From Knoellia sp. p5-6-4 (lineage in GTDB: Bacteria; Actinomycetota; Actinomycetes; Actinomycetales; Dermatophilaceae), in NCBI RefSeq assembly GCF_029222705.1, contig NZ_JARGZF010000002.1, positions 868,001 through 932,000 on the forward strand: a DNA stretch of 64,000 bases, given 5' to 3'. Numbering within the stretch: the first letter of the stretch is position 1; every line of letters begins with the position of its first letter. The notes under the pieces were generated by a model. That model had not been told where the DNA came from. It saw only the letters and a program-made list of their open reading frames with translations, and searched no databases. Made by a program: the position numbers and the translations under genes. Below are positions 8,518 to 19,877 of the stretch, piece by piece.

Positions 8518-10290
8518 TCACGTGGCAGGTACGGCGAAATCCGTGCCCTTGGCGACGTCGAGCCAACTGCTGCCTGCTCGGAGCAGGACCTGGCCCCGAT
8601 CTGTTGTCACGACCAGCCCGCGCTCGCCATTGATGGTGGTGATCGCCTGCGCCTCAGGCACATCCGAGACCTCCGCGGCGACCATCCGACCGCCGACCTC
8701 GGCGATCCACACCCGCACCGGGGAGGTGCTGTTGATGCGGCCCAGGACGGCCACGCGGGTCTGGTCGACCCACACGAGATCTCGGACAAGGGTGAGGGCA
8801 GGGCCGACCTCGACCGGTTCTGCCAGGCGCTCGGGCATGCCGTTGGACGCGCGCACGACGCCCGCCACGTCGACGCGCGGGTCCTGCCCTGACTCGGCGG
8901 TGGAGGCGATGGCTACGCGCTGCCCGTCGGGTGCGACCCTCAAGGCGACGACGGTACGCCCCTCCAGCCAGCCCGCGTCGACGCTCAACGGTCGGCTCCG
9001 TTCTGCGTCCGAGGGATCCGCGGCAGGGTTCACCGCCCATACCTGCGCGCGGCCACCTGCCTTGCCTGCCACCCACAGGATGTTCTGCCCGTCGAAGGCA
9101 GGCCTCGTCAAGCGCGTGCCGAATGACGGCACGCCAATCTGCCTGCCACCGCGCCAACGGGCAAGCTCGGCGCGGTTGCCGCCCACGGCGGCGATCTCAT
9201 CGCCGGATCGCGAAACCGCCAGCCAGACCCAACCGGTGGGGATGCTCGGCGTGCCGGTTGGGCGCAGGGACGGCTCGGAGTCACGCTCGTCACCCAGCCG
9301 CGCCGGGTCGACGGTGAACAGCTGTCCGCCCGTCCGGAGGACTGGACTGGCGGCGGCCGATGCCGGGGCCGAGGGGAATCCCAGGTCTCCAAGGCTCGCG
9401 GGCGCCTGCTCCACTCCGGGCAGGTCGAGAGTGGAGCCCTCGACCCTGAGCGCCACCCGGTTGACCTCCGGGATCTGGGTGAGGGTTGCCACGAACTGCG
9501 CCCACAGGTTCTGCCGCCGCACGGGATCCCCTCCCGGCTTGGTCGCGGTGAGGTCGACCGTGGCCACGCCGCCTTCCACGGGCACCGCGTCGACAGTCAG
9601 ACGAGTCCCCACCGGGACGTCGCTCCTGGCTGCCCCCAGCAGGTAGGCCGGCGGAGGGCTCAGCTGCGCCCGGGCAAGGCGCGTCGCCAACCCCTTGCCG
9701 ACAGAGAACCAACGGACGTCGGGAACCATCCGCCGCTCGAACGACGAGATGTAGTGGATGCGGAAGGGTTTGTAGAGTCGGTCGACGTCCGATGCACTCA
9801 GCCACAGCCCAAAAACCTCCGGAACCGTGCTGATGCGCCACTCCCCCGCCGCTCGCTGAAGGGTGAAGTCGGCCTCCACGGTCGTGCCTGCCGGCAGATC
9901 GCGGTAGCGGCCGTTGGCGTCGATGCTGGCGGTCACCTTCGCCGTCGCCCGAACGGTGTTCTCCCTCAGCGCCCTGACCGAGACCGCTGACTCGTCGGTG
10001 AAGATCATGATCGAGGAGTCCGGCCGCCAGGTCGCGTCTGACGACAGCGCCATGAACGAACGGGCGACCTGGAACTCCTGGTCACTCGCGGCCCCCGCCC
10101 GCAAGAAGCCCTGGACGATCTGCTCGGGCGCCGACCCGTCTGCCGGACCGGGAAACAGGACCTTCACCGGGTCTGCTGCTGCCGCACCGACCTCCAACCC
10201 AGGCCGCACCGCGGAGTCGTTGGAGATGCCACCGCAACCACTCACCAGCAGGCTCGCGCACACGACGGACATCAGGCGACGCGGCTTCAC
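8518..10290 (-). CDS. lpqB: Lipoprotein LpqB, accessory of the MtrAB two-component system
   Basis: The 590-residue lipoprotein has a lipobox ending at Cys19 (LLVSGCGG) after a short basic start, a GerMN-like region in the first half and a beta-propeller-like C-terminal half. In mycobacteria LpqB interacts with the outer part of the sensor kinase MtrB and affects MtrA phosphorylation and the cell wall. The GTG start overlaps the mtrB stop as GTGA. A much longer in-frame start upstream would lie inside mtrB and would hide the lipobox, so I reject it. Length matches the family (about 580). Confidence 0.92.
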   Translation of the reverse strand: MKPRRLMSVVCASLLVSGCGGISNDSAVRPGLEVGAAAADPVKVLFPGPADGSAPEQIVQGFLRAGAASDQEFQVARSFMALSSDATWRPDSSIMIFTDESAVSVRALRENTVRATAKVTASIDANGRYRDLPAGTTVEADFTLQRAAGEWRISTVPEVFGLWLSASDVDRLYKPFRIHYISSFERRMVPDVRWFSVGKGLATRLARAQLSPPPAYLLGAARSDVPVGTRLTVDAVPVEGGVATVDLTATKPGGDPVRRQNLWAQFVATLTQIPEVNRVALRVEGSTLDLPGVEQAPASLGDLGFPSAPASAAASPVLRTGGQLFTVDPARLGDERDSEPSLRPTGTPSIPTGWVWLAVSRSGDEIAAVGGNRAELARWRGGRQIGVPSFGTRLTRPAFDGQNILWVAGKAGGRAQVWAVNPAADPSDAERSRPLSVDAGWLEGRTVVALRVAPDGQRVAIASTAESGQDPRVDVAGVVRASNGMPERLAEPVEVGPALTLVRDLVWVDQTRVAVLGRINSTSPVRVWIAEVGGRMVAAEVSDVPEAQAITTINGERGLVVTTDRGQVLLRAGSSWLDVAKGTDFAVPAT

Positions 10291-11975
10291 GGCTGGCCCT
10301 TTGTCGCCGCGGGCAGTGGCTCGAGGGGCAAGGGGGCCTCGTCGATGGGAGCCCCCGAGCGCCGAGGCAGGGTCAGGCGGAAACACGAACCGTCGCCGGG
10401 CTCTCCCCAAGCCTGCAGCCACCCGTCATGGAGACGCGCGTCCTCGAGGGAGATGGCCAGGCCGAGCCCGGTCCCTCCCGTGGTCCGCGCCCGAGCAGGA
10501 TCGGCGCGCCAGAAGCGGTTGAAGACGAGGGCGGACTCCCCCGGGCGAAGGCCCACACCGTGGTCCCGTACGGTGACGGCGACAGCCGACTCATTCCCCG
10601 CAAGTGTGATCTCAACGGGCCGGCCCTCGCCGTGCTCGACAGCGTTGACCACCAGGTTGCGGAGGATCCGCTCGACCCGACGTGAGTCCATCTCTGCCAC
10701 GCAGTCACCTTTTGCTCGGACGGTGACCGGGCTGCCTCGCCGCGTGGCAATCGGCTGTGCCGCCTCGACGGCCCGAGCGACCGGGTCCCGCAGGTCGGTA
10801 GGCTCAGCGTCCAGCGCGGCGGCACCGGCATCGAAGCGGCTGATCTCCAAAAGGTCGGCCAGCAGTTCCTCGAACCGGTCCAGCTCGTTGTGGAGCAGCT
10901 CAGCCGACCGAGCCGTGACGGGGTCGAAGTCCTGTCTGGAGTCGTGGAGCAGGTCGGCGGCCATGCGGATGGTCGTCAGCGGAGTGCGCAGCTCGTGGGA
11001 GACATCCGACACGAAGCGCTGTTGCACCCGTGACAGGCCCTCGAGCTGGCGGATCTGCGACTGGAGACTGTCGGCCATGCCGTTGAACGACTTGCCCAGC
11101 ATGGCGAGGTCGTCTTCGCCACGCGCCCGCATCCGCTCGTTCAGTTTCCCCGAGGAGAGGCGCTCCGCCACGACCGCTGCTCGTCGCACGGGGATGACCA
11201 CCTGCCGGGTGACGACGAAGGCGACCGCGCCGACGAGCAGGACGAGGACCACCCCTCCGAACGCGAACGTGTTGGTGATGATCTCGAGGGTCTGCTCCTC
11301 TCGCTGCATGGGAAAGATGAAGTAGAGGTCGTAGGCGCCGGCCACCGGCAGCTCGATCTGCGAGCCAACGAGAACGGCAGGCACCGTGTCACCCGACTCG
11401 TCCGTGATGCTCGTCAGCTTGTACTGCTGCCGCCGGGGGTTGTCGCTGACCGCGGCGCGAAGATCGCTGGGGATGCTGGGGAGGCACGCCTCGTCGGAGC
11501 ACACCGTCGCCACGAAGGTAGGGCTGTCGTTGTCGAGCGAACGCGTGAACACCACCTGGCGACTCGCATCGGCACCGGGCGACGCCAGTCTCTGCTGCAC
11601 GAGGTCGCGCGCGAACAGACCCAGATCCGCCGCGGTCTCCGTTCTGTCCGTCGCGTCGAACGCCTGCTGCGCCTCCGTCGCCAGCCCCGAGGCCTCCAAC
11701 GTGGCGATCGAGATGCGGTCCTCCTCGAGACCGTTGGAGATCGACTGGTAGAGGTAGGAGCCGAGCAACATGATGACGAGCAGGCCGAGCAGCATGGTCG
11801 TGGTGACGACCCGGAACTGCAACGAGGAGCGCCACATGTGCCGCAGAGTCCGCAGCGCGCGAACGGCGACTCTCCGGGCACCTGCCACGACACGGCCTGT
11901 GACCCCGCTGAATCCTGACCACCGATCCCTCAGGGCCGAGGTCGGCCCCGGGTGAGGCCTGGCCAACCCGGACAT
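10287..11975 (-). CDS. mtrB: Sensor histidine kinase MtrB
   Basis: The 562-residue kinase has two membrane helices (about 55-75 and 236-256) flanking an extracytoplasmic domain, then HAMP, a HisKA box with the phospho-acceptor His327 (SDVSHELRTPLTTI) and a C-terminal HATPase (LRNLVVNAVEHGEG, GVGLRPGE). Together with MtrA it controls cell wall turnover and division genes in actinobacteria. It starts two bases after mtrA ends and overlaps lpqB, so the three genes form one operon. Confidence 0.94.
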   Translation of the reverse strand: MSGLARPHPGPTSALRDRWSGFSGVTGRVVAGARRVAVRALRTLRHMWRSSLQFRVVTTTMLLGLLVIMLLGSYLYQSISNGLEEDRISIATLEASGLATEAQQAFDATDRTETAADLGLFARDLVQQRLASPGADASRQVVFTRSLDNDSPTFVATVCSDEACLPSIPSDLRAAVSDNPRRQQYKLTSITDESGDTVPAVLVGSQIELPVAGAYDLYFIFPMQREEQTLEIITNTFAFGGVVLVLLVGAVAFVVTRQVVIPVRRAAVVAERLSSGKLNERMRARGEDDLAMLGKSFNGMADSLQSQIRQLEGLSRVQQRFVSDVSHELRTPLTTIRMAADLLHDSRQDFDPVTARSAELLHNELDRFEELLADLLEISRFDAGAAALDAEPTDLRDPVARAVEAAQPIATRRGSPVTVRAKGDCVAEMDSRRVERILRNLVVNAVEHGEGRPVEITLAGNESAVAVTVRDHGVGLRPGESALVFNRFWRADPARARTTGGTGLGLAISLEDARLHDGWLQAWGEPGDGSCFRLTLPRRSGAPIDEAPLPLEPLPAATKGQP

Positions 11976-11977
11976 GG

Positions 11978-12655
11978 CTAGCTCGGCCCTGCCTTGTAGC
12001 CCACGCCACGCACGGTCACGACGATTTCCGGCTTCTCGGGGTCGTGCTCGATCTTGGACCGGAGCCGCTGCACGTGGACGTTGACCAGACGGGTGTCACC
12101 GGCGTGGCGGTAGCCCCACACCTGCTCCAGCAGGACCTCGCGCGTGAAGACCTGCCAAGGCTTGCGGGCAAGCGCCACCAGTAGGTCGAACTCCAAAGGA
12201 GTCAGGGAGAGCGCCCGACCATCGCGCTTCACGGAGTGCCCGGCGACGTCAATGACGAGGTCGCCGATCTCGAGGCGCTCTGGCTCCGGCTCGTCGCCGC
12301 GACGCAACCGGGCACGGATCCGGGCGATGAGCTCCTGCGGTTTGAACGGCTTGACGACGTAGTCGTCCGCGCCCGACTCCAGGCCGACCACGACATCGAC
12401 GGTGTCGGTGCGAGCTGTGAGCATCACGATCGGAACTCCGGACTCGGCCCGGATCCGGCGGCAGACCTCCATGCCGTCCAGCCCGGGCAGCATGACGTCG
12501 AGGAGCACGAGGTCGGGCTTGCTCTCACGGAAGGCGCCCACCGCGGCGGAGCCGTCGGCGACGTGGAACACCTCGAGACCCTCGTTGCGCAGGACGATGC
12601 CGAGCATCTCGGCAAGCGCGAGGTCGTCGTCGACGATCAGAACGCGGCCCTTCAC
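11978..12655 (-). CDS. mtrA: Response regulator MtrA (OmpR family)
   Basis: The 225-residue regulator has a receiver domain (phospho-acceptor Asp53 in VLLDVMLPG, Lys in KPFKPQEL) and an OmpR-type winged helix (VNVHVQRLRSKIEHD, TVRGVGYKAG). It is essential in M. tuberculosis and controls cell-wall hydrolases and division. The GTG start has AAGGA upstream. The 133 bp upstream should hold the operon promoter, but I see no clear pair. Confidence 0.95.
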   Translation of the reverse strand: MKGRVLIVDDDLALAEMLGIVLRNEGLEVFHVADGSAAVGAFRESKPDLVLLDVMLPGLDGMEVCRRIRAESGVPIVMLTARTDTVDVVVGLESGADDYVVKPFKPQELIARIRARLRRGDEPEPERLEIGDLVIDVAGHSVKRDGRALSLTPLEFDLLVALARKPWQVFTREVLLEQVWGYRHAGDTRLVNVHVQRLRSKIEHDPEKPEIVVTVRGVGYKAGPS

Positions 12656-12788
12656 CAGGTCAGTCCTTCCCCGCGGTTGGTCAAGATCTCATCATGAATC
12701 ATCACATAGGGAGTGCATACCTCCGCGCATGTTGGGCGCTACACGCCAGCGATGGGCGGACCTTCGCGGCGCCTGCCCGTGCCAGCGG

Positions 12789-14222
12789 CTACCGGCGCAC
12801 GTAGACCAACCACCCCGACACCATGCGGTTCAGCAAAAAGCGCTCGTCCGCCTCAGTGGCTTTCGCAGCGGCAGTTCCCGACTCCACCAGGACAACGTCC
12901 GCAGCGCTGCGGGCCTCATCACTCCCGGCTCGACCCTCCAGGAAGTCAAGGAAGGCATCTTGGTCTCTGAGGGAGAACGCATCAATGGGGTTACTCATCC
13001 AGACTCTCACACCGGCAGCAGCAAGGGACTCTGCTAAGGGTTCGTCAGCGAGCACCACCGTGTTGACATCGGATAGCTGACGCACCACTGGCAGCAAGGC
13101 TTTCGCAGGATCAGGCGCAGCGGCGGACCCGCGTGAAAGACCCACCACCGCCAGACATAGCGCCATCAGAGTGCAGGTCAGAGTGACTGCGCGGCTCCAC
13201 ACAAAGGATCCGAGCGCTGAACGTCGCGAAAAGCCCAAGGCCGCAGGTGTCACGAGGAACAGGAGAAGCCAGACGCCGTGGCGCGTCGCTTCTGCGGTTG
13301 CCGCCACCAGACACACAAGGACTATGTACTCCCAAAGCGGCCGACGGCGTCGAAGGCTCGCGAGTAGAAGAGCACTCGCGGCCAGGACCATCATGAGGTC
13401 AAGTGGCGTGCCGAGATCAGGGCGGGCCCAAAGCCCCGAGTCCCGTGCGGCCGCAGCATTGGTCAAGGCCTCGACGTAGTACTCCCCCGTCCCCGGCCCG
13501 GCCGGCGTCAGCCACAGGGCCGCCATTACAGCCAGCCCAATCGTCACCGCCAGTTTGGGTTGCCGCCATACCCTCGAGAACAAGAGGTAGGCGCCGATTA
13601 CCCCGACACCCAGAAGGATTGCTCCATGGAGATTGGACCACAGGGAACACAAAGGGACGAGCCACCACACCCGGGGTGACGGATTGGCATGTTCCGAGCG
13701 TAGTAGGACGAGCATGATGACGAAGGGAAGCAGTGAAAGAGCCTGAAGGCGGATGACGCCTACAGTGGCGAGGGCTCCAAGCCCGGCCAGAGCCACTGCG
13801 CCACTGAGAGCTACCGGCCCCACGGACTCACGGGCAGCGGACCAGGCCAACAGCGCGAGCGAAGAGCCTACAAGCACAAGGTTCATGGCTATAAGCCCCT
13901 GAGGGCCGACTGACGCAACAAGAGCAAGCACGAGCTCGGCAAGAACTGGGACATTGTTCCACTCACTGCTGTCCGCTACGGCGAACGGAATCCCTTCCGG
14001 GATCGAGCGCCTCTTAGAGATGTACCGCCCCATGGCGACGGCCCAATAAAGATCCGCCCCGATAACGCCGAAGAAGGCAACGATCGCGAGCACGGGAGCG
14101 ATTGCTCCGGGAATCAGGACCCAAGTCGCCGTTGAGCCCGTGACGCGACGCTCCCGGTCCAGGGGCGAGATATCAGGCGATTGGCTGGCATGTGACGCGG
14201 AGGATCTTCCTACTTGAGGCAC
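12789..14222 (-). CDS. Polytopic membrane protein, GT-C-like, function unknown
   Basis: The 477-residue protein has about ten to twelve hydrophobic helices and a soluble C-terminal tail. Early on it carries ADLYWAVAMGRYI followed by IPEG, a pattern (polar helix end, then GRxI and IP) seen in a family of putative GT-C-type membrane proteins. I cannot name the donor or acceptor. I chose the GTG at 14222, which shares one base with the upstream gene's TAG; a GTG about 28 codons later is possible. It forms a coupled operon with the next two genes upstream. Confidence 0.6.
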   Translation of the reverse strand: MPQVGRSSASHASQSPDISPLDRERRVTGSTATWVLIPGAIAPVLAIVAFFGVIGADLYWAVAMGRYISKRRSIPEGIPFAVADSSEWNNVPVLAELVLALVASVGPQGLIAMNLVLVGSSLALLAWSAARESVGPVALSGAVALAGLGALATVGVIRLQALSLLPFVIMLVLLRSEHANPSPRVWWLVPLCSLWSNLHGAILLGVGVIGAYLLFSRVWRQPKLAVTIGLAVMAALWLTPAGPGTGEYYVEALTNAAAARDSGLWARPDLGTPLDLMMVLAASALLLASLRRRRPLWEYIVLVCLVAATAEATRHGVWLLLFLVTPAALGFSRRSALGSFVWSRAVTLTCTLMALCLAVVGLSRGSAAAPDPAKALLPVVRQLSDVNTVVLADEPLAESLAAAGVRVWMSNPIDAFSLRDQDAFLDFLEGRAGSDEARSAADVVLVESGTAAAKATEADERFLLNRMVSGWLVYVRR

Positions 14223-15457
14223 TAGACGACCATGAGAGGTGTTACCGAGCTGATCACGAGGGCATTCTTGATGAACCACCACTGACAGAGCAACCCCAAG
14301 CACACACCGCCAGCGATCGCGACGAGGCGCTTCTGGCGGGCGGCGGCAGAATTGACCAGCAGCAGACCCAAACTGGGGGCGAGGAGCGCGTAACGAATGA
14401 TGCCTGACCCCATCGGCGTCAGCAAGAAGATGTATAAAGGGTAGGCCACGGACCAGGTGCGCATCTCCAGGCCCCATCCTGAGAAACGACGATCAAGTGC
14501 TGACGCGCCCAGAAGAAGCAACAGTAAGGGAACCACGGATAGTGCCGCGGCACCGAACACATCGTCGATTTGAGTGAACCAACTGAACGTGAGTCCCTTT
14601 AGAGTCCCACTCGCCCGATTGAATCGGGCGGCAGAGCCCATGAGATTCGAGGCCAGCGCTGGCCACGCGAGCGCTCCGGCGACTGACCATACGCCAAGAA
14701 CAGCTGAGCCGAATGCGGCCCGCACCGGAATGGACGACCACCCCTCAGCCCGGGCACGGGAAAGCAAGTGCACGACCAAGACGACCGCCAGCACTGGGGT
14801 GATTAACCTGGTGAAGGACAGGGCTGTGACTGGGAGCAGACACCACCAGTACGCGCGCCTCCGAATCATCAGGAGCGCCGCGATTAGCAGCAGAAAGGCC
14901 AATCCCTCGCTGTAGGCGGCTTGAAACAGGGGTGCACTAATGAACGCAGAGGTCGTGACAACTCCGGCCCTCGCTATGTAGCGCCCTCCGGTCTCGCTGA
15001 GGTATCGATACAGCACCACGTGACCTAGAGCTCCTGCAGTGAGGCTAACGACCGAGGCCGCAGGGCCGAAGGCCAAGCCAGTTCCGGACATCACGAACCC
15101 GACCAGCAGTGGATAGAAAGGCGGAAACGCCCAGGCCCACGCCTTTGTGCGGAGTTCGGGATCCCCCGCTAAAGGTCGCTTATAGCCATCCGAGGCGATC
15201 GCCTGATACCACTGGCCGTCCCAATTCGTGATCACTCCCCAATAGCCGGGATCCGCAGGCTTGGCTTCGAAGACGAAGACACCTCTCATGGTTGAGGAAT
15301 CGAGCGCGATTTGCCCCTTCGAGGCGGTAACAATCATGAACACGTTGATCAATCGGGCGGTCACGAACACGATCAGCGGGAAGGCGATTGGCCCCTGAAG
15401 CCACGCAAGGCGCTCGACCAAGGGCGTACGACTCCCGGAAGGCATGAGGGTTGTCAC
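14222..15457 (-). CDS. Membrane glycosyltransferase of PIG-V-like GT-C type
   Basis: The 411-residue polytopic protein has an early loop TNWDGQWYQAIASDGY, the WDxxWY pattern of PIG-V-like mannosyltransferases, which carries the catalytic Asp of GT-C enzymes. Such enzymes use a polyprenyl-phosphate sugar on the outer face of the membrane. The exact acceptor (lipoglycan, protein or wall polymer) is not visible. The GTG start overlaps the stop of the GT87-like gene (GTGA). Base composition is less GC-rich than the backbone genes, a hint of transfer. Confidence 0.7.
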   Translation of the reverse strand: MTTLMPSGSRTPLVERLAWLQGPIAFPLIVFVTARLINVFMIVTASKGQIALDSSTMRGVFVFEAKPADPGYWGVITNWDGQWYQAIASDGYKRPLAGDPELRTKAWAWAFPPFYPLLVGFVMSGTGLAFGPAASVVSLTAGALGHVVLYRYLSETGGRYIARAGVVTTSAFISAPLFQAAYSEGLAFLLLIAALLMIRRRAYWWCLLPVTALSFTRLITPVLAVVLVVHLLSRARAEGWSSIPVRAAFGSAVLGVWSVAGALAWPALASNLMGSAARFNRASGTLKGLTFSWFTQIDDVFGAAALSVVPLLLLLLGASALDRRFSGWGLEMRTWSVAYPLYIFLLTPMGSGIIRYALLAPSLGLLLVNSAAARQKRLVAIAGGVCLGLLCQWWFIKNALVISSVTPLMVV

Positions 15458-16794
15458 TGAAGAGGTCCTTGGTCACTCGTCACCGCGGGACGCATGAAAC
15501 GACTCCTCCCGGGGATCAACCTTCGCAATCTCGCCGCTGCAGAACGTCTCACCCACAGAATTTGGCGTCGAATATGCACACCCCCTGCGCCTTCACTCGG
15601 ATCCGAGTGGGGCACCAGCAAACGGAGAAGTAAACAGACGCCGAACACGACGTACGTTGCGGCCGCCAACTGTTGCATCAGGTTGAGATCTGTAGCCTCT
15701 GAGTCAGCGAGTTTGAAGGGTCCGAACCAGAAGACTGCTGCGCCGACAATTAGGGAGCCGTAGAGGCGGTTCGCCTTGAGGAACAGCAGGACAGGGCAGA
15801 TCCACACCCAATGGTGCGTCCAGGATATCGGCGATGCCAGTAGTCCCCCTAGTGCCAGCGCCAGCGTTGCGCCAACATCATCGCCCAATCGACTTGCTCG
15901 CAATGCAAGCGCCACGCTCAGGCCCAAGCCGATGCAACCCAGCAGCATGAGAGCTGCAAGACCTCCACCCCAACCGCTGCCAACATGCCTGGTCCAGACG
16001 CCGTTCAGTGACTGGTTCCATACTCCAGCCACCGTGCCCTCGCCCCAGCGGTTGAGATTTACGAACGCTCCTAGCCAATAGTCGAGGCTGGCGCGGGGTG
16101 CAACGATGAAACCTGCGATAACCGTTCCGAGAAACGCTCCACCGAAACGTATAGCAGATGCCCAATCTCTCTTCACCAGGAAGAAAAGCAGGAACACGCC
16201 CGGGACCAGCTTTATGCCTGCGGCGAGGCCCACAAGCCAGCCACGGTGCCTTTTTGGGACGAGCAGAGAGTCAAGGACCACCAGGAACATCAGGTACAGG
16301 TTGATCTGGCCAAGGGTGATGTTGAAGCGAATCGGTTCCAGGGCGAGGCCCACCAGACCCACAAGCGCTACATCCAGACTCCTGAGCCCCAGCCGCGTCC
16401 CCAGCAGCGCCAACACGAAGGCATAGCTGGCCAGAGAACCAGCTGTGAAGATCGCCTCGAGTAGCCAAGGGCTTAACGATCCAACGGGCACAAAGAGCAG
16501 CGCGGCGAAGGGCGGGTAAGTGAAGGGAAGACCGTGGACAGACACGTTGTACAGGTCTTCCCCACGAACGAGCGCTTGAGCGCCGCGGATGTAGACGTCC
16601 AGATCAAACCAGCCACCGTTGCGGCCATAACGCCAGCCGATCCAGGACGCCCCCAACGCCGTCGCCGTCGCCCCCAGGTACCGGACAGACACCTGCCGAC
16701 CTCCGCGCGGGGACACCGCGCCCGACCACGTGCCTGCCTGCTGGGTCGGCATGGACTCGGCTCTGGACGATGTAGAGCTGCGGGACGAGGTCAC
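15454..16794 (-). CDS. GT87-family mannosyltransferase-like membrane protein
   Basis: The 446-residue polytopic protein has FDLDVYIRGAQALVRGEDLY and then LPFTYPPFAALLFVP, the signature of GT87 (DUF2029) enzymes such as PimE and other alpha-1,2-mannosyltransferases that use polyprenyl-phosphate mannose. The Asp in DLDVY is the expected catalytic residue. The GTG at 16794 is supported by TATGGT six bases upstream (leaderless type); an ATG at 16752 is the alternative. It is first in a three-gene operon of membrane glycosyltransferase-type genes. Confidence 0.75.
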   Translation of the reverse strand: MTSSRSSTSSRAESMPTQQAGTWSGAVSPRGGRQVSVRYLGATATALGASWIGWRYGRNGGWFDLDVYIRGAQALVRGEDLYNVSVHGLPFTYPPFAALLFVPVGSLSPWLLEAIFTAGSLASYAFVLALLGTRLGLRSLDVALVGLVGLALEPIRFNITLGQINLYLMFLVVLDSLLVPKRHRGWLVGLAAGIKLVPGVFLLFFLVKRDWASAIRFGGAFLGTVIAGFIVAPRASLDYWLGAFVNLNRWGEGTVAGVWNQSLNGVWTRHVGSGWGGGLAALMLLGCIGLGLSVALALRASRLGDDVGATLALALGGLLASPISWTHHWVWICPVLLFLKANRLYGSLIVGAAVFWFGPFKLADSEATDLNLMQQLAAATYVVFGVCLLLRLLVPHSDPSEGAGGVHIRRQILWVRRSAAARLRRLIPGRSRFMRPAVTSDQGPLQ

Positions 16795-16806
16795 CGGAAG
16801 ACCATA
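16795..16806 (-). promoter_or_regulatory. -10 box just before the GT87 gene, leaderless type
   Basis: TATGGT (16801-16806) lies six bases before GTG 16794, and no Shine-Dalgarno sequence fits in between. This matches a TANNNT -10 element with the transcript starting at or next to the start codon. Confidence 0.55.
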
Positions 16807-16877
16807 AGTTGGTACGCGGCCCTCGGAACGAGGATCAGTCCAAAATTACCCGTTCGGGCCATGTGGGACAAACGTAC

Positions 16878-16906
16878 GCCGCCCACTCAAACCGTGAGCG
16901 GGCGGC
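16878..16906 (-). terminator. Hairpin after sahH
   Basis: GCCGCCC-A-CTCA (16878-16889) pairs with TGAG-C-GGGCGGC (16895-16906), a 12-bp arm with one mismatch. On the sahH strand it is followed by a short T-containing stretch. It lies 34 bp past the sahH stop. Confidence 0.55.
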
Positions 16907-16939
16907 ATACCCCTGCGGTGCAAGCGCCTGAGACCAGCC

Positions 16940-18490
<1,551 letters not shown>

Positions 18491-18695
18491 CTACCCCAAC
18501 CGATAAGACAAGGCCCGTCGCGCAGTCCGGGTGTGCGGAGTCCTCCTCGCCCATTCCGCCGGGGCGGACTCCCCGAACTGCCGCCCGGCCGGCGACGAGG
18601 GGACGGGAACCGAAGGGGTTGGGTGGCATCCTCCGTTCAGACATATCCGGCACCGATCCCTCGTCACGGGAGACCGGTGCTGTCACCGTAATGGC

Positions 18696-19433
18696 ATGTC
18701 CTCGAGCATTCGCCTTCGCGTGCTCGTTGTGATACCCGCGTACAACGAGGGCGCGAGCATTGCGGACGTCGTGCTGGGGGTCCGCGACCGCGTACCCGAC
18801 GCAGACATTCTCGTGGTTGACGACGGGTCGACCGACGCGACCTCGGAGGTCGCTCGGGCTGCTGGGGCGACCGTGGCGCGCCTTCCGTTCAACCTCGGCG
18901 TCGGCGGCGCGATGCGGACCGGGTTCCGGCACGCGGCCCGCCACGGGTACGACGCCGTCGTCCAGGTCGACGGCGATGGCCAGCACGACCCGGCATACAT
19001 TCCGCTCCTGATCGCAAAGCTGGATCGATCGGACGTCGTAATCGGTGCCCGCTTCGCCGGCACCGGGGACTACCGCGTTAGCGGTGCCCGCCGCGTAGCC
19101 ATGTCAACACTGTCGACGGTCATGTCAGCACTCACGGGCACCCATCTCGCCGACACCACGTCAGGTTTCCGCGCGACGGGTCGCCGGGGCATCCGGGTGT
19201 TCGCACACCACTACCCCACTGAGTACCTCGGCGACACCGTGGAGACCTTGGTGATCGCGCGCAAGTGCGGTTTGGCCGTGTCGCAGGTTCCGGTCGCCAT
19301 GCACCACCGGACCGCGGGCCGACCGAGCCGTGGCCCGGTCGGCGCCAGCCTCGACCTCGCCCGTGCTTGTGTCGTGGTGGCGCTGGGCCTGGTGCGGGAC
19401 TGGTCGCTCGCACCCGAGAAGGCCACATCATGA
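18696..19433 (+). CDS. Family 2 glycosyltransferase (dolichyl-phosphate-mannose-synthase-like)
   Basis: The 245-residue GT2 has VVIPAYNEGASI at the start, ILVVDDGSTDATSEV, and VQVDGDGQHDPAYIP with the metal-binding Asp pair. It lacks C-terminal membrane helices. Such enzymes usually transfer a sugar from a nucleotide donor to polyprenyl phosphate. ATG 18696 is the first start that fits the domain; the in-frame upstream region shows no domain. The next gene (DUF2304) overlaps by ATGA, a frequent pairing in actinobacterial polysaccharide loci. The 322 bp between this gene and sahH hold the sahH leader, a 7-bp inverted repeat (GGAGTCC/GGACTCC near 18537-18571) and nothing else I can name. Confidence 0.8.
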   Translation: MSSSIRLRVLVVIPAYNEGASIADVVLGVRDRVPDADILVVDDGSTDATSEVARAAGATVARLPFNLGVGGAMRTGFRHAARHGYDAVVQVDGDGQHDPAYIPLLIAKLDRSDVVIGARFAGTGDYRVSGARRVAMSTLSTVMSALTGTHLADTTSGFRATGRRGIRVFAHHYPTEYLGDTVETLVIARKCGLAVSQVPVAMHHRTAGRPSRGPVGASLDLARACVVVALGLVRDWSLAPEKATS

Positions 19434-19825
19434 CGAACGACGCCTACTGGCTCGGCGTGGCCGGCGGTGTGCTCATCGTCGCGGTCGTGGTCGAGATGGT
19501 GCGACGGCGCTACTTGCGTGGCCGGTATGCCGTGGTGTGGGTAGTGCTGGGTGCAGGCGCCGCGATTCTCGCGCTCTTTCCCGACCTGCTCGGGCGTGTG
19601 GCCAATGCCCTGGGCGTCGTAGTCCCCCTCAACCTGCTGCTCTTCCTAGGCATGCTGGTCATGCTCGTCATGATCATGCAGCTGAGCTCAGAGACCGGCC
19701 GGTTGCGAGAGCGCACCCGGATCTTGGCCGAGGAGGTGGCACTCATGCGTGCCGAGGCCGACGGCCGCGCCGCCGAGGGTCACCCTGCGGCGAGCCTCGA
19801 CGTCGTGTGGGCGGACGGCCCTTGA
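19430..19825 (+). CDS. DUF2304 membrane protein
   Basis: The 131-residue protein has three hydrophobic helices followed by an amphipathic, charged C-terminal helix (ETGRLRERTRILAEEVALMRAE). This is the layout of DUF2304 proteins, which usually follow a polyprenyl-phosphate GT2. The ATG overlaps the GT2 stop (ATGA). A role as membrane partner of that transferase is inferred from this repeated pairing. Confidence 0.75.
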   Translation: MTNDAYWLGVAGGVLIVAVVVEMVRRRYLRGRYAVVWVVLGAGAAILALFPDLLGRVANALGVVVPLNLLLFLGMLVMLVMIMQLSSETGRLRERTRILAEEVALMRAEADGRAAEGHPAASLDVVWADGP

Positions 19826-19877
19826 GGCCTCGCCCACGGTTTACCCAGCGCACCACCTGATTCCGCGGACCGCGGCG